A stretch of 64,000 nt of DNA. Source: CAZCEC01 sp964497615 (GTDB lineage Bacteria; Chloroflexota; Anaerolineae; Anaerolineales; UBA6663). A program made the translations under genes and the position numbers. Positions 24,364-33,404 of the stretch are shown here, in pieces. The notes under the pieces were generated by a model that made no database searches, was not told the origin of the DNA, and saw nothing but the letters and a program-made list of their open reading frames with translations. Position 1 is the stretch's first letter; each line of letters opens with the position of its first letter. The stretch covers positions 1-64,000 of the forward strand of contig CAZCEC010000019.1 in the NCBI GenBank assembly GCA_964497615.1, read 5' to 3'.

Positions 24364-24660
24364 CTAGTACGGCAGGTTGTTGACGATGTCGCGAAACTCC
24401 TGCTCGGTGAACGCCCGCAAGGTCTGCGTCTGGATGTTGCCGTGCGAGCACATCGCCAGCGACAGCCGCGCCATGACCATGTCGTCCGGCGCTTCCACCA
24501 TCGCCGCGAAGTCATGCTGGCCCATGGTCACGTGCCAGCTCAGCAGCTTGCCGCCCTCCTTGTCAATCACCTCACGCGCCGTGTCGATGCGCGCTGGCGC
24601 GCCGCGAATCTTCTCCATGCCCTGGTGCGTGTAGTTCCCCAGCAGCAGATACGTTGCCAT
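24364..24660 (-). CDS. GYD domain-containing protein
   Basis: A 98-residue protein starting MATYLLLGNYTHQGMEKIRG. The domain is a ferredoxin-like dimeric alpha/beta barrel fold (GYD, PF08734 group), with the typical SWHVTMGQHDFAAMVEAPDD segment. GYD proteins are small, mostly of unknown function, and often beside redox or C1 genes. Here it stands between the first FAD/ferredoxin pair and korB. It is separated from the ferredoxin by a 12-bp hairpin, which may set different mRNA levels. Confidence 0.8.
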   Translation of the reverse strand: MATYLLLGNYTHQGMEKIRGAPARIDTAREVIDKEGGKLLSWHVTMGQHDFAAMVEAPDDMVMARLSLAMCSHGNIQTQTLRAFTEQEFRDIVNNLPY

Positions 24661-24687
24661 CTCGCCTCCCGCGCTGTGTAGTGCTTT

Positions 24688-24723
24688 GCGCGGGCCGCGC
24701 CCACTTCAGGACGCGGCCCGCGC
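24688..24723. other. Intercistronic hairpin, perfect 12-bp stem
   Basis: Arms GCGCGGGCCGCG (24688-24699) and CGCGGCCCGCGC (24712-24723) with a 12-nt loop, between the ferredoxin stop (24754) and the GYD start (24660). No U run follows on the minus strand, so partial termination or a 3'-end stabiliser is likelier than a full terminator. Confidence 0.65.
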
Positions 24724-24753
24724 CCGTTCACATGCTCCGCCGCTCACCCGCGC

Positions 24754-25095
24754 CTACGCATCCCCCGCGCTGGCCTGCATAAACTGGAACGGCGACTCCT
24801 CGTACCAGCCCACGTTCACATACTCGGGCGCCTCGTTCTCCGGCCCATAGCGCACCGGCCGCGCGCCGCGCGTCGCCATGGTGGAGATCTTGTTCAGGTA
24901 GAACGCGCGCTGCGGCACGCAGGCGTTCACCGGGCACACCTGGAAGCACTTGGGCACGGTGTACAGCCCCTCGCAGTCGGTGCACACGTTGGGGTTGATG
25001 ATGTACTGGTTGGCCCCTGGGCTGATGGCCTCGGTGGGGCAGTCGGTGGCGCAGGCGGTGCAGTTGATGCACTCCGCCGTGATCATGTGCGCCAT
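24754..25095 (-). CDS. 2x[4Fe-4S] ferredoxin, YfhL/Alvin type, with C-terminal extension
   Basis: A 113-residue ferredoxin paralogous to that at 19038. Ligands are CINCTACATDCP and CTDCEGLYTVPKCFQVCP, again with the eight-residue loop. It shares a start (MAHMITAECINC against MAYMITAECINC) but carries about 25 more C-terminal residues, Trp/Tyr-rich and acidic. ATG 25095 is 2 nt after the stop of the FAD gene. The conserved pairing in both copies supports a dedicated FAD protein-ferredoxin partnership. Confidence 0.9.
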   Translation of the reverse strand: MAHMITAECINCTACATDCPTEAISPGANQYIINPNVCTDCEGLYTVPKCFQVCPVNACVPQRAFYLNKISTMATRGARPVRYGPENEAPEYVNVGWYEESPFQFMQASAGDA

Positions 25096-25097
25096 GG

Positions 25098-26483
25098 CTA
25101 CATGACCTTGACGGGTTCGTACACCTTCTCGGCGAACACGCCCGTCAGCCCGGCCTGGGCCACCCGGTCGTGATAGGCCTCCGGCTTGGCGCCCTGGTAC
25201 ATCCCGCGCTGCTTCATGCGCTGGAAGTACACCGACCCGGAGAAGGTGTATTTCTTCGACATGCCGCCCGGCCGGTCCATCTCCTCGCGCACGTAGGTGA
25301 TGGCGTCGCCCACTGCCAGGCTGTCGGGCAGCACCACCGGCTCCTTGCCCGCCAGGAACCGCACCGCGTTGTGCCCGGCCACCGTGCCCGTCACCATCGC
25401 CTCGGTATGGCCCACCAGCAGCCCGGCCTTCTCGCCGCCGCAGAACAGGTTCTCCACCGGCCCGCGCACGTGCATGGCGTCGTCGCGCGGCGAGAGCTGC
25501 GAGTAGCGCATCGAGTTGCCGATGGAGCCCGAATACGGGTCGAGGTAGCGCACCTCTTCCATCCCCGGGATCTGCCGCAGCTGCTCCAGCGGGATGTAGG
25601 ACGTCATCAGCTTCACCTGCCCCGTGTCCAGCAGGATGATGTTGTGGGCGTATTCCGGCAGCGCGTACTGCTGGCAGGCCTTCAGCCCCAGCTTTTCCTC
25701 GTGCACCAGGTGCTCGGGGATCGGCACCATCGCCAGCCCGGTGCGCTCCATCTCGGCGATGATATCGGGCCGGATGGTGTCCTTGGCCAGCTTGCACGAG
25801 CCGCTCATCGCGCCGATGCCGCCGTCGGGCCGCACGCCCTGCCGTTCGGCGATGCCCACCAGCCCGGCCAGGCTCACGCGCGGCCCAAAGGTCGGGCAGC
25901 GCACGATGCACATCACGCACCCGTTGCCGGTCTCGGTGCAGAAGCTCTGCGCCCCCACCGTGCCGGTTGCGTCCACAAACACGTCGCCGGAGATGTAGGT
26001 GCCGTTCTCCAGCGCCACCATGCGGATGTGGTTGGTGCCCTCGCGGTGGGCGCTGGTCACCCGCGCAATCAGCCAGAACTCGATGCCGTGCTCCAGCAGG
26101 CAGCGCCGCACCGCCGGCTCGATGTGGGCCACGTCGTAGAACCACGCGTGCTTGTGGCCCGGAAACTCCACGTTGGCGTGCCGCGCCGTCTTGTCGCACA
26201 CCTCAAACAGCTCCCCCGCCCCCAGGGCGATCATTTCCTCGGTGGCGACAAACCGCCCGTTGTTGCGCATGATGCCGCCCACCAGCCCGGTGCCCAGCAG
26301 GCCGTCGGTGCGCTCCAGCATGATGACGCGCTCCGCGCCGGCCTTCTTGGCCGCCAGGGCCGCCGCGCAGCCCGACCACCCCCCGCCCACCACCACTACG
26401 TCGGCGTGGGTGCTCTTGCGCTTGTAAACCGTGGACGGCACCTGTCCCATCCCCACCTTGCCGCCGTCAGATGACTTGCTCAT
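25098..26483 (-). CDS. FAD-dependent oxidoreductase with predicted Fe-S motif (copy 1)
   Basis: A 461-residue paralog of the protein at 19310, with 25 extra N-terminal residues before DVVVVGGGWSGCAAALAAKK. The flavin segments ERTDGLLGTGLVGGIMRNNG and NLFCGGEKAGLLVGHTEAM and the four-Cys motif C182-x6-C189-x2-C192-x3-C196 (NGCVMCIVRCP) are conserved. Invariant blocks such as DPYSGSIGNSMRYSQLSPRD show strong constraint. Function unknown; an electron-transfer or substrate dehydrogenase role with the following ferredoxin is likely. It is the first gene after a 500-bp gap, so a promoter for this segment is expected upstream. Confidence 0.8.
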   Translation of the reverse strand: MSKSSDGGKVGMGQVPSTVYKRKSTHADVVVVGGGWSGCAAALAAKKAGAERVIMLERTDGLLGTGLVGGIMRNNGRFVATEEMIALGAGELFEVCDKTARHANVEFPGHKHAWFYDVAHIEPAVRRCLLEHGIEFWLIARVTSAHREGTNHIRMVALENGTYISGDVFVDATGTVGAQSFCTETGNGCVMCIVRCPTFGPRVSLAGLVGIAERQGVRPDGGIGAMSGSCKLAKDTIRPDIIAEMERTGLAMVPIPEHLVHEEKLGLKACQQYALPEYAHNIILLDTGQVKLMTSYIPLEQLRQIPGMEEVRYLDPYSGSIGNSMRYSQLSPRDDAMHVRGPVENLFCGGEKAGLLVGHTEAMVTGTVAGHNAVRFLAGKEPVVLPDSLAVGDAITYVREEMDRPGGMSKKYTFSGSVYFQRMKQRGMYQGAKPEAYHDRVAQAGLTGVFAEKVYEPVKVM

Positions 26484-26986
26484 CGTCTCGTCTCCTTCCT
26501 TCGTCGTGCTCGACCCATTGACATCCTTGGCAGTTGTCTGCCCGCCAGTCCGCCCCCTCCATCAAGCATCCGATTGACCATTTGACCTGTCAACCAATTG
26601 ACGCATTGCCTCTCAGATACTGCCGGCGAATTGGCAAAGCGTCCTGCGTCCCTGGAGAGGGACGCGGTGGCCGCAGGCCTGTAGGCGCGAATTCCATTCG
26701 CCAGCAATATCTCAAGGCCGCACCCGCCACGTCCCGGCCAGCAGCCGCCAGCGGCACCGGCACCCATGCGCGCACCGATGGTAATGGGGCGCCCAATGGC
26801 CCCCGCCGTGCGAATGGCGCGCCCCATGGCTCGCCCCAGGCGCTGCCGACTGCCGCACAGTCAACTCAAGATTCAGCCTCACGCGATGATTACCCTCGCC
26901 CCATTATCCTGTCCATTCGCGCCTCGCGCCATGACAATTGCCATATGCCCCCATTCGCCCGTGTTTCTCCGCGCGCTGCGGTGAAC
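26484..26986. other. Repeat-rich intergenic region, about 500 bp
   Basis: It lies between the Mo oxidoreductase stop and the FAD gene start, both minus. It contains ATTGACC/TTTGACC/CAATTGACG-type units near 26571-26606, the palindrome-like GTAGGCGCGAATTCCATTCG at 26681, GGCGCCCAATGG and GGCGCGCCCCATGG units at 26785-26836 and a TTTCTCCGCGCGCTGCGG copy at 26963. A 115-codon minus-strand open frame across it has repeat-like composition and no family features. A promoter for the FAD gene is expected here but none is convincing. Confidence 0.5.
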
Positions 26987-29833
26987 TCAGGCTGGCTCCA
27001 ATTCCAGCGCCTGCGCCTTCAGCCCCGCCAGGATGCGGGCCGGCGTGGCCGGCAGCGTGTACACCCGCAGCCCAATCGCGTCGTAGATCGCGTTGCACAC
27101 CGCCGGGGTCAGCGGCACCGTCGCCACTTCCGAGATGCCCTTGGCCCCAAACGGCCCGTTCGGGTCCGGCTTCTCGATGATCAGGGTCTTCACCGGCGTC
27201 ATGTCGTGGATGGTGGGCACGCCCAGGTCGCCGAAGTTCGTGAACTTGGGCCGGCCGTTCTCCATCGGGTAGTCCTCGGTCAGGGCATACCCAATCGCCA
27301 TCATACAGCTCCCCTCCACCTGTCCCTCGATCTTCTGCGGGTTGATGGCGCGGCCCACGTCGTGCGCCGCCCACACCTTCAGCACGCGCACCTGCCCGTT
27401 GTCCGGGTTCACCTCCACCGCGCACGCCTGGGTAATATAGGCGTAGGCCGGGTAGTTGCGGTAGTCCTCCGCCGAGACGGTCTTGCGGCCCTCGTGGTCG
27501 GCCAGCGCAAAGGTCTTGGGCGCCACGTGGACGTAGCTGTTCGTGGCCTGTTCGCCGCGCTTGTCAAGCTCGTCGGCCAGCTCGTTCAGGGTCATGTGCT
27601 GCTCGGTGCGCGTGTCGGCCACGCCCTCCGGCACCAGCATCACGTCGTCCGCCGGCACCTTCCACACCGCCGCGGCTTTGGTCACCAGCGTTTCCTTGAA
27701 CGCGTTGGCCGCCTTCTCCACCGCCGCCCCGCTGATGAGGGTCTGCCGCTCGGCCACGGCGCCGCCGTGCTTGTGCGTCAGCACCGTGTCGCCCGAAATG
27801 ACCTCCAGCGCCCCCGGCCTCAGCGGCAGCACCCCGCGCGCAATCTGCGCCATCGTGGTGCGGATGCCCTGCCCAAAGTCCACCGCCGAGACGCGCAACT
27901 GCACGCGCCCGTCTGGCAGTAAGGTGAAGGTCGCCCCGGCGTCGTCCACCTTGCCCTTGCCCGCGCCCACATTCTTGAACCCGCTGGCGACGCCAACGCC
28001 CAGCTTCCAGCCAGGCGTCACCTGCTGGCGGATGCGCGGCAGGTCCTTGGCCACCGCCTCGCGCGCCGCCACCAGCGTCTCCTCAATCGCCACACTGTAC
28101 TTCAGGATTTCGCCCGAAGCCGTCTTGCTGCCGGCCCGCAGGCAGTTGCTCAGCCGCATCTCAATCGGGTCCAGCCCCAGCTTGCGGGCCGCCTCGTCCA
28201 GCAGGCTTTCGATGGCGAACGCCACCTGATTGATGCCAAAGCCGCGGAAAGCGCTGCTCTTGACGTTGTTGGTGTACACCGCCCAGCCTTCGATGCGGAT
28301 GTTCGGCACCTCGTATGGCCCGCAGGCAAAGATGCAGGCCTGGTCAATCACGCGCGGGCTCAGGTCGGTGTAGGCGCCCGCGTCCGACAGCAGCTTGCAG
28401 TCCACCGCCAGGATGCGGCCCTCGCGGCTCAGCCCGACCCGGTAGTCCATGTAATACGGGTGGCGCTTGGTGCTCCGCACCAGCGACTCCTCGCGCGTCA
28501 GGGTCATCTTGGTGGGCCGGCCGGTCACGTAGGTCGCCAGCGCCAGCAGCGGCTCCACCGTCGCGTCAATCTTGCTGCCAAACGCGCCCCCGCCCGGCGT
28601 GCAGATGATGTGCACCCGCTCCTCGGGCAGGTTGAAGATCTCCGAAAGCTGCACCCGCAGCTCAAACGGGAACTGAGTGGGCATCTTCACTACCAGCCGG
28701 TCGTCTTCCCAATAGCACACGCCTGCCTCCGGCTCCAGGTAGGCGTGCTCCACAAACGGCGTCTCGAAGTGCCCCTCCACCACCAGGTCGGCTTCTTCCA
28801 GGCCGCGCGCCGGGTCGCCCACGGTGTGCACCAGGTGCTTGCAGATGTTGCCGTCCTCGAAGAGCTGCGGCGCGCCGGGCTTCAGCGCGTCCGCCGCGGT
28901 GAACACGCCCGGCAGCGGCTCATACTCCACCTTCACCAGCCGGGCCGCCTTGTCCGCCGCCAGGTCCGTCTCGGCCACCACCAGCGCAATGGCATCGCCC
29001 AAGAAGCGCACCCGGTCGTCGGCCAGCACCGGCTGGTCGCGCTTGATGACCCCAAAGCGGTTCTTGCCCGGCACATCCTTGGCCGTCAGCACCCGCACCA
29101 CCCCCGGCACGGCCTCGGCGGCGCTGGTGTCCACGCTCAGGATGTTGGCGTGCGGCTCGGTGCTCCACACCGCCTTCAGGTGCAGCATCCCCTCCAGGTA
29201 GATGTCGTCCGCGTAGGTGAGCGTGCCGGTGGCCTTCTCGATCCCGTCATAGTCCATCACCGATGTGCCCAGCCCGCCAGCCTCCACCACGTTGATGTCG
29301 CTCGTCTGCGCTAGGCTGCGCGCGGCGATCTTCACGGCGTCAATGATCTTGTTGTACCCGGTGCACCGGCAGATGACGTCTTCCAGCCCATCCTTGATCT
29401 CGGCCTCGCTGGGGTTCGGGTTGTTGTCGAGCAGGGCCTTGGTGGCGATGATCATGCCCGGCGTGCAGAAGCCGCACTGGCTGCCGCCCGAGTTGATGAA
29501 GGCGGCCTGGATCGGGTGCAGATGGCCGTTCTCCTTCAAGCCTTCAATGGTCACCACCTCGGCGCCTTGCAGGGTGCGCATCTGGAGCAGGCACGACTTC
29601 TTGGGTTTGCCGTTCACCAGCACCAGGCAGTTGCCGCAGTGGTTGGTGCCGCAGCCGTTCTTGGTGCCCGTCAGCCCCAGGTCGTCACGCAGGGTCCGCA
29701 TCAGGCTCATCCGGCCCGTGATGGACGGGCTGAGGCGCTTCTCGCCCAGGTAGTCCAGCAGGCTGTCCTTGGTGGGCACGGCGGCCTCCACCGGCTTGCC
29801 GTTGATCGTCAGGTTGACCTTGAGTGTTTCCAT
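26987..29833 (-). CDS. Molybdenum aldehyde oxidoreductase / xanthine dehydrogenase family, single chain
   Basis: A 948-residue enzyme with two [2Fe-2S] domains fused to the molybdopterin domains, the order of MOP-type aldehyde oxidoreductases. Plant-type cluster Cys 61, 66, 69, 81; second cluster Cys 120, 123, 155, 157 (QCGFCTPGM, ICRCTGY). Mo-domain marks are TPGGGAFGSKID, SSAFRGFGINQ, VDFGQGIRTT and the catalytic Glu in FGAKGISEVA. There is no FAD domain, so electrons probably leave via ferredoxin or flavodoxin. About 15 residues (30-45) are inserted in the N-terminal ferredoxin domain. GAAGGGAG precedes ATG 29833. Substrate (aldehyde, purine or other heterocycle) is unknown. Confidence 0.88.
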   Translation of the reverse strand: METLKVNLTINGKPVEAAVPTKDSLLDYLGEKRLSPSITGRMSLMRTLRDDLGLTGTKNGCGTNHCGNCLVLVNGKPKKSCLLQMRTLQGAEVVTIEGLKENGHLHPIQAAFINSGGSQCGFCTPGMIIATKALLDNNPNPSEAEIKDGLEDVICRCTGYNKIIDAVKIAARSLAQTSDINVVEAGGLGTSVMDYDGIEKATGTLTYADDIYLEGMLHLKAVWSTEPHANILSVDTSAAEAVPGVVRVLTAKDVPGKNRFGVIKRDQPVLADDRVRFLGDAIALVVAETDLAADKAARLVKVEYEPLPGVFTAADALKPGAPQLFEDGNICKHLVHTVGDPARGLEEADLVVEGHFETPFVEHAYLEPEAGVCYWEDDRLVVKMPTQFPFELRVQLSEIFNLPEERVHIICTPGGGAFGSKIDATVEPLLALATYVTGRPTKMTLTREESLVRSTKRHPYYMDYRVGLSREGRILAVDCKLLSDAGAYTDLSPRVIDQACIFACGPYEVPNIRIEGWAVYTNNVKSSAFRGFGINQVAFAIESLLDEAARKLGLDPIEMRLSNCLRAGSKTASGEILKYSVAIEETLVAAREAVAKDLPRIRQQVTPGWKLGVGVASGFKNVGAGKGKVDDAGATFTLLPDGRVQLRVSAVDFGQGIRTTMAQIARGVLPLRPGALEVISGDTVLTHKHGGAVAERQTLISGAAVEKAANAFKETLVTKAAAVWKVPADDVMLVPEGVADTRTEQHMTLNELADELDKRGEQATNSYVHVAPKTFALADHEGRKTVSAEDYRNYPAYAYITQACAVEVNPDNGQVRVLKVWAAHDVGRAINPQKIEGQVEGSCMMAIGYALTEDYPMENGRPKFTNFGDLGVPTIHDMTPVKTLIIEKPDPNGPFGAKGISEVATVPLTPAVCNAIYDAIGLRVYTLPATPARILAGLKAQALELEPA

Positions 29834-29904
29834 ATGTGCTGCTCCCTTCGACCCTACACCGCCGCGTGCCAGCGCGGCACGTCCATCCACCCCCGTCGCT
29901 CCCC

Positions 29905-29930
29905 GTAGGAGCGCCTTGCAGGCGCGATTC
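29905..29930. repeat. GTAGGAGCGCCTTGCAGGCGCG repeat
   Basis: A short self-complementary element (AGCGCCTTGCAGGCGCG) in the 116-bp gap between the DHA2 transporter stop and the Mo enzyme start. It resembles GTAGGCGCGAATTCCATTCG at 26681. Nothing else is visible in this gap. Confidence 0.5.
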
Positions 29931-29949
29931 GGTGCGCGCGCTACCTGTT

Positions 29950-31380
29950 TTAATCCCCCGTCGCCGCCGCATTCATCGTCCCCCCCGCGCGCATCTGCCG
30001 CACCGCCGTCGGCATCTTCAGCGCCAGCAGCGCCGCCACCCCCGCCACCCCCGCCAGCAGCCAAAAGTCCAGCCGGAAGGCGGGCAGGGCGCTCGTGCCG
30101 CCGCGCTCCAGCACCGCCCCAAAGATCGTCGCGCCCAGCGTGCCCGACACAAACCGCAGCATGTTGAAGATGCCCAGCGCCACGCCCAACTGGGTCTTGT
30201 CAATCACCAATGTCACCGCGTTGGCCGTCGGCGACTGCGTCATGCCCATGCCCACCCCCAGCACGGTCAGCGCGGCCACGATCACCCACGGCGAAGTCTC
30301 CGCCGTCCACAGCGACAGCGCCAGTCCCACGACTCCCACCGTTCCCATGCCCACCAGGCACGTCAGCCGGCTGCCAATGCGGTCCGACAGCCGCCCCGCC
30401 GCGGGCGAGATAAAGGCCAGGCTCACCGCCAGCGGCGCGATGAGCAGCCCGGCGTTGCCGCTGGTGCGCCCCTGCACGTTGATCAGGAACAGCGGCAGCA
30501 GCAACTGCATCCCAAACAGGCAGAAGAGCTGCGCCGACGACACAAACGTCACCACCCCAAAGCCGGAGTTGGTGAACAGCCGCAAGTTCACGAACGGCTG
30601 GCGCAGGCGGAGCTGCGAGATGATAAAGAACGCGAACAGCGCCGCGCACCCCAGCCACAGCAGCGCCGTCATCGCAGGCGACAGCGCGCCGGCCAGCCCC
30701 TCGTTCAGGTTGAACATCACCAGCACCGTTGCTACCGTCAGCGTCACCGCGCCCACCAGGTCGAACCGCTCGCGCGAGTGCTTGTGATCGGTGGGCACGA
30801 TCATCCAGATCAACACCACGCCCGCCAGGCTCAGCGCTGCGTTGAACCAGAACACCGCCTCCCAGCCGAAGTATTGCACCAGCAAGCCGCTGATCACCGG
30901 CCCAAAGCCGTGCCCCGCGCCGTTGGCCGTGGCCCAAAAGCCCAGCGCGCCGCCCCGCTGTTCCGGCGGGAACACCTCCGCGATGATGGCCATGATGGCC
31001 GGCAGGGTGGGGGCGTTGCACACGCCCGCGATGGCCCGCCAGAAGATCATCCAGCCGATGGTGGGCGCCGCCACCGCCATGGCGGAGGCGATCACCAGCC
31101 CCACCATGCCCAGCAAATAGATGCGCTTGTACCCGAACATATCGCCCAGCCGCCCAAACACCGGCATCAGCGTCGAGAACAGCAGCACGTAGATCGTGAC
31201 GACCCACACCCCCACGTTCAGCCCAATGCCGTAGTGGTCCATGATGGACGGCAAGGCCACGTTCGCCATGCTGTTGCCCATTGTGCCCACCAACGACCCG
31301 ATCAACACCGTCGCCAGGATGCCCCAGCGGCGCCGGCCATAGTCCACGCGCGGGCTGGCCGCGCTCGTACCCACACTCAT
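29950..31380 (-). CDS. DHA2-family (EmrB/QacA) MFS transporter
   Basis: A 476-residue membrane protein with about 14 helices. DHA2 signatures are visible: NVALPSIMDHYGIG in helix 1, FGRLGDMFGYKRIYLLG (motif A), RAIAGVCNAPTLPAIMAI in helix 4, and a repeat of motif A as GRLSDRIGSRL. The family exports drugs or metabolites by proton antiport. It is 1 nt after the oppF stop, thus cotranscribed with an importer, so it may export the product or a toxic intermediate of the imported compound. Confidence 0.88.
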   Translation of the reverse strand: MSVGTSAASPRVDYGRRRWGILATVLIGSLVGTMGNSMANVALPSIMDHYGIGLNVGVWVVTIYVLLFSTLMPVFGRLGDMFGYKRIYLLGMVGLVIASAMAVAAPTIGWMIFWRAIAGVCNAPTLPAIMAIIAEVFPPEQRGGALGFWATANGAGHGFGPVISGLLVQYFGWEAVFWFNAALSLAGVVLIWMIVPTDHKHSRERFDLVGAVTLTVATVLVMFNLNEGLAGALSPAMTALLWLGCAALFAFFIISQLRLRQPFVNLRLFTNSGFGVVTFVSSAQLFCLFGMQLLLPLFLINVQGRTSGNAGLLIAPLAVSLAFISPAAGRLSDRIGSRLTCLVGMGTVGVVGLALSLWTAETSPWVIVAALTVLGVGMGMTQSPTANAVTLVIDKTQLGVALGIFNMLRFVSGTLGATIFGAVLERGGTSALPAFRLDFWLLAGVAGVAALLALKMPTAVRQMRAGGTMNAAATGD

Positions 31381-31381
31381 A

Positions 31382-32416
31382 TTATTCGACCAAATGACAA
31401 CTCACATAGTGGCCGCTCTGCACTTCGCGGAAGGCCGGCTCCTCCTCGAAACACACCGCCTGGGCCAGTGGGCAGCGCGTGTTGAACCGGCACCCCTTGG
31501 GCGGGTTGATGGGGCTGGGGATTTCGCCCTTCAGCACGATGCGCTCGCGCTTCTTCTCCAGCTTCGGGTCCGGGATGGGCACCGCCGCCAGCAGCGCCCG
31601 CGTGTACGGGTGCAGCGGCTGCTCGTACAGCGTCTTGCTCTCCGCCACTTCCATCACCCGGCCCAGGTACATCACCACTACCTGCTGGCTAATGTGCCGC
31701 ACCACGGCCAGGTCGTGGGCGATGAACAAGTAAGTCAGCCCGAAGGCGCGCTGCAAATCTTCCAGTAAGTTGATGATCTGCGCCTGAATGGACACGTCCA
31801 GCGCCGAGATCGGCTCGTCGCAGATGACAAACACCGGGTCGGAGGCCAGGGCGCGCGCGATGCCGATGCGCTGCCGCTGCCCGCCCGAGAACTCGTGCGG
31901 GTAACGGGTGTGCACCCGCGGGTCCAGCCCGCACACTTGCAGCAGTTCCTGCACCCGCTCGCGCCGGGCCGCGCCCTGGGCCAGCCCGTGCACCGTCAGC
32001 GGCTCCCCCACGATCTGCTCCACCGTCATGCGCGGGTTCAGCGACGCATACGGGTCCTGGAACACCATCTGGATTTTGCGGCGCAGTTGGCGCATCGTCT
32101 CGCCCGTGCTCCGCACCATGTCCTGCCCCTCAAAGTGCACCGACCCGCCGGTGATCGGGTTCATCTTCACCAGCGCCAGCCCGATGGTGCTCTTGCCGCA
32201 GCCGGATTCGCCCACCAGCCCCACCGTCTCCCCCTGCTTCACGGTGAACGAAATCCCATCCACCGCCTTCACCGCGCCCACCTGCCGCGCGATTGGGAAC
32301 CCGCGAAACACCGGGAAGTGCACCTTCAGGTCGCGCACTTCCAGCAGCGTCTGCCTCGACGCGCCGTTCGGCGTGTGGCGCTCGGTCGTCCCTGGCTCAA
32401 CTGGCGCGTGGCTCAT
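31382..32416 (-). CDS. Oligopeptide/dipeptide ABC transporter ATP-binding protein (OppF type)
   Basis: A 344-residue ATPase. Walker A GESGCGKST, signature SGGQRQRIGIARAL, Walker B VFVICDEPISALD and the C-terminal oligopeptide-binding-type extension with a Cys cluster (CRFNTRCPLAQAVC). It pairs with OppD to power the permeases encoded upstream. Its ATG lies 20 nt inside the end of oppD, so translation is coupled. Confidence 0.93.
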   Translation of the reverse strand: MSHAPVEPGTTERHTPNGASRQTLLEVRDLKVHFPVFRGFPIARQVGAVKAVDGISFTVKQGETVGLVGESGCGKSTIGLALVKMNPITGGSVHFEGQDMVRSTGETMRQLRRKIQMVFQDPYASLNPRMTVEQIVGEPLTVHGLAQGAARRERVQELLQVCGLDPRVHTRYPHEFSGGQRQRIGIARALASDPVFVICDEPISALDVSIQAQIINLLEDLQRAFGLTYLFIAHDLAVVRHISQQVVVMYLGRVMEVAESKTLYEQPLHPYTRALLAAVPIPDPKLEKKRERIVLKGEIPSPINPPKGCRFNTRCPLAQAVCFEEEPAFREVQSGHYVSCHLVE

Positions 32417-33404
32417 GCTTGGTGCTCCTCAGGTCGTCCACTTCCAGCCAGCAGGCGGAGTAGTGATTCTCCGCCACCAGCCGGGGCGCGGGCCGCTCCG
32501 TCAGGCAGCGCTCGATCCGGAACGGGCAGCGCGGCACAAACGGGCAGCCCTGCGGCGGGTTCGCCAGGTCCGGCGGCAGGCCGGGGATCGGCGTCAGGCG
32601 CTTGCTCTTGCCGATGTCCAGCCGCGGGATGGCGCCCAGCAGTCCCAGGGTATAGGGGTGGCGCGGGTCGTCGTACAGGTCCGCCGCGGGCGCATTCTCC
32701 ATCACGTGCCCGGCATACATCACGATGATGCGGTCAGCCAGCCCGGCCACGATCCCCAGGTCGTGTGTGATCCAGATGACCGACATGCCGGTCTCGTCGC
32801 GCAGCCGCTTGACCAGCGACGTGATCTGCGCCTGGATGGTCACGTCCAGCGCCGTGGTGGGCTCGTCGGCGATCAGCAGCTTCGGGTTGCACGACAGCGC
32901 CATGGCGATCATCACCCGCTGGCGCATCCCGCCCGAAAACTGGTGGGCGTAGTCGTCCAGCCGGTTGGCCGCGTCGGGGATGCCCACCAATTGGAGCATC
33001 TCCAGCGCCCGCGCCCGCGCCGCCGCCCGGTCGTAGCCCAGGTGCAGCCGGATGGCCTCGCTCATCTGCTGGTTGATGGTCAGCACCGGGTTGAGCGACG
33101 TCATCGGGTCCTGGAAGATCATCGCCACTTCTTTGCCGCGCACCTTGCGCATCTCTTCCTTGCTCACTTGCAGCAAGTCGCGGCCCTTGAACAACACCCG
33201 CCCCCCCGCAATCTGCCCTGGCGGCGACGGCACCAGCCGCATCACCGACAGCATGGTCACGCTCTTGCCCGAGCCGCTCTCGCCCACAATGCCCAGGGTC
33301 TCGCCCTCCGCCAGCGAAAAGTTGACCCCGGCCACCGCGGCCACGGCCTTGCCCTTGGTCCGGAAGACCGTCCGCAGGTCCTGAACGTCCAGCATCGGCA
33401 TCAT
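32397..33404 (-). CDS. Oligopeptide/dipeptide ABC transporter ATP-binding protein (OppD type)
   Basis: A 335-residue ATPase starting MMPMLDVQDLRTVF. Walker A GESGSGKSV, signature FSGGMRQRVMIAMAL, Walker B LLIADEPTTALDVT and the Cys-containing C-terminal domain (CPFVPRCPFRIERC). ATG 33404 overlaps the stop of the universal stress protein (ATGA). Partner of OppF. Confidence 0.93.
   Translation of the reverse strand: MMPMLDVQDLRTVFRTKGKAVAAVAGVNFSLAEGETLGIVGESGSGKSVTMLSVMRLVPSPPGQIAGGRVLFKGRDLLQVSKEEMRKVRGKEVAMIFQDPMTSLNPVLTINQQMSEAIRLHLGYDRAAARARALEMLQLVGIPDAANRLDDYAHQFSGGMRQRVMIAMALSCNPKLLIADEPTTALDVTIQAQITSLVKRLRDETGMSVIWITHDLGIVAGLADRIIVMYAGHVMENAPAADLYDDPRHPYTLGLLGAIPRLDIGKSKRLTPIPGLPPDLANPPQGCPFVPRCPFRIERCLTERPAPRLVAENHYSACWLEVDDLRSTKHEPRAS

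Noticed and set aside
24754..26199. Long N-terminal extension of the ferredoxin through the FAD gene
   Set aside because: The extension is an out-of-phase shadow; MAHMITAECINC at 25095 matches the start of the paralogous ferredoxin.
26480..26827. A 115-codon minus-strand frame in the gap upstream of the FAD gene
   Set aside because: Made of short dispersed repeats, Gly/Arg-rich, no ribosome site, no recognisable fold.
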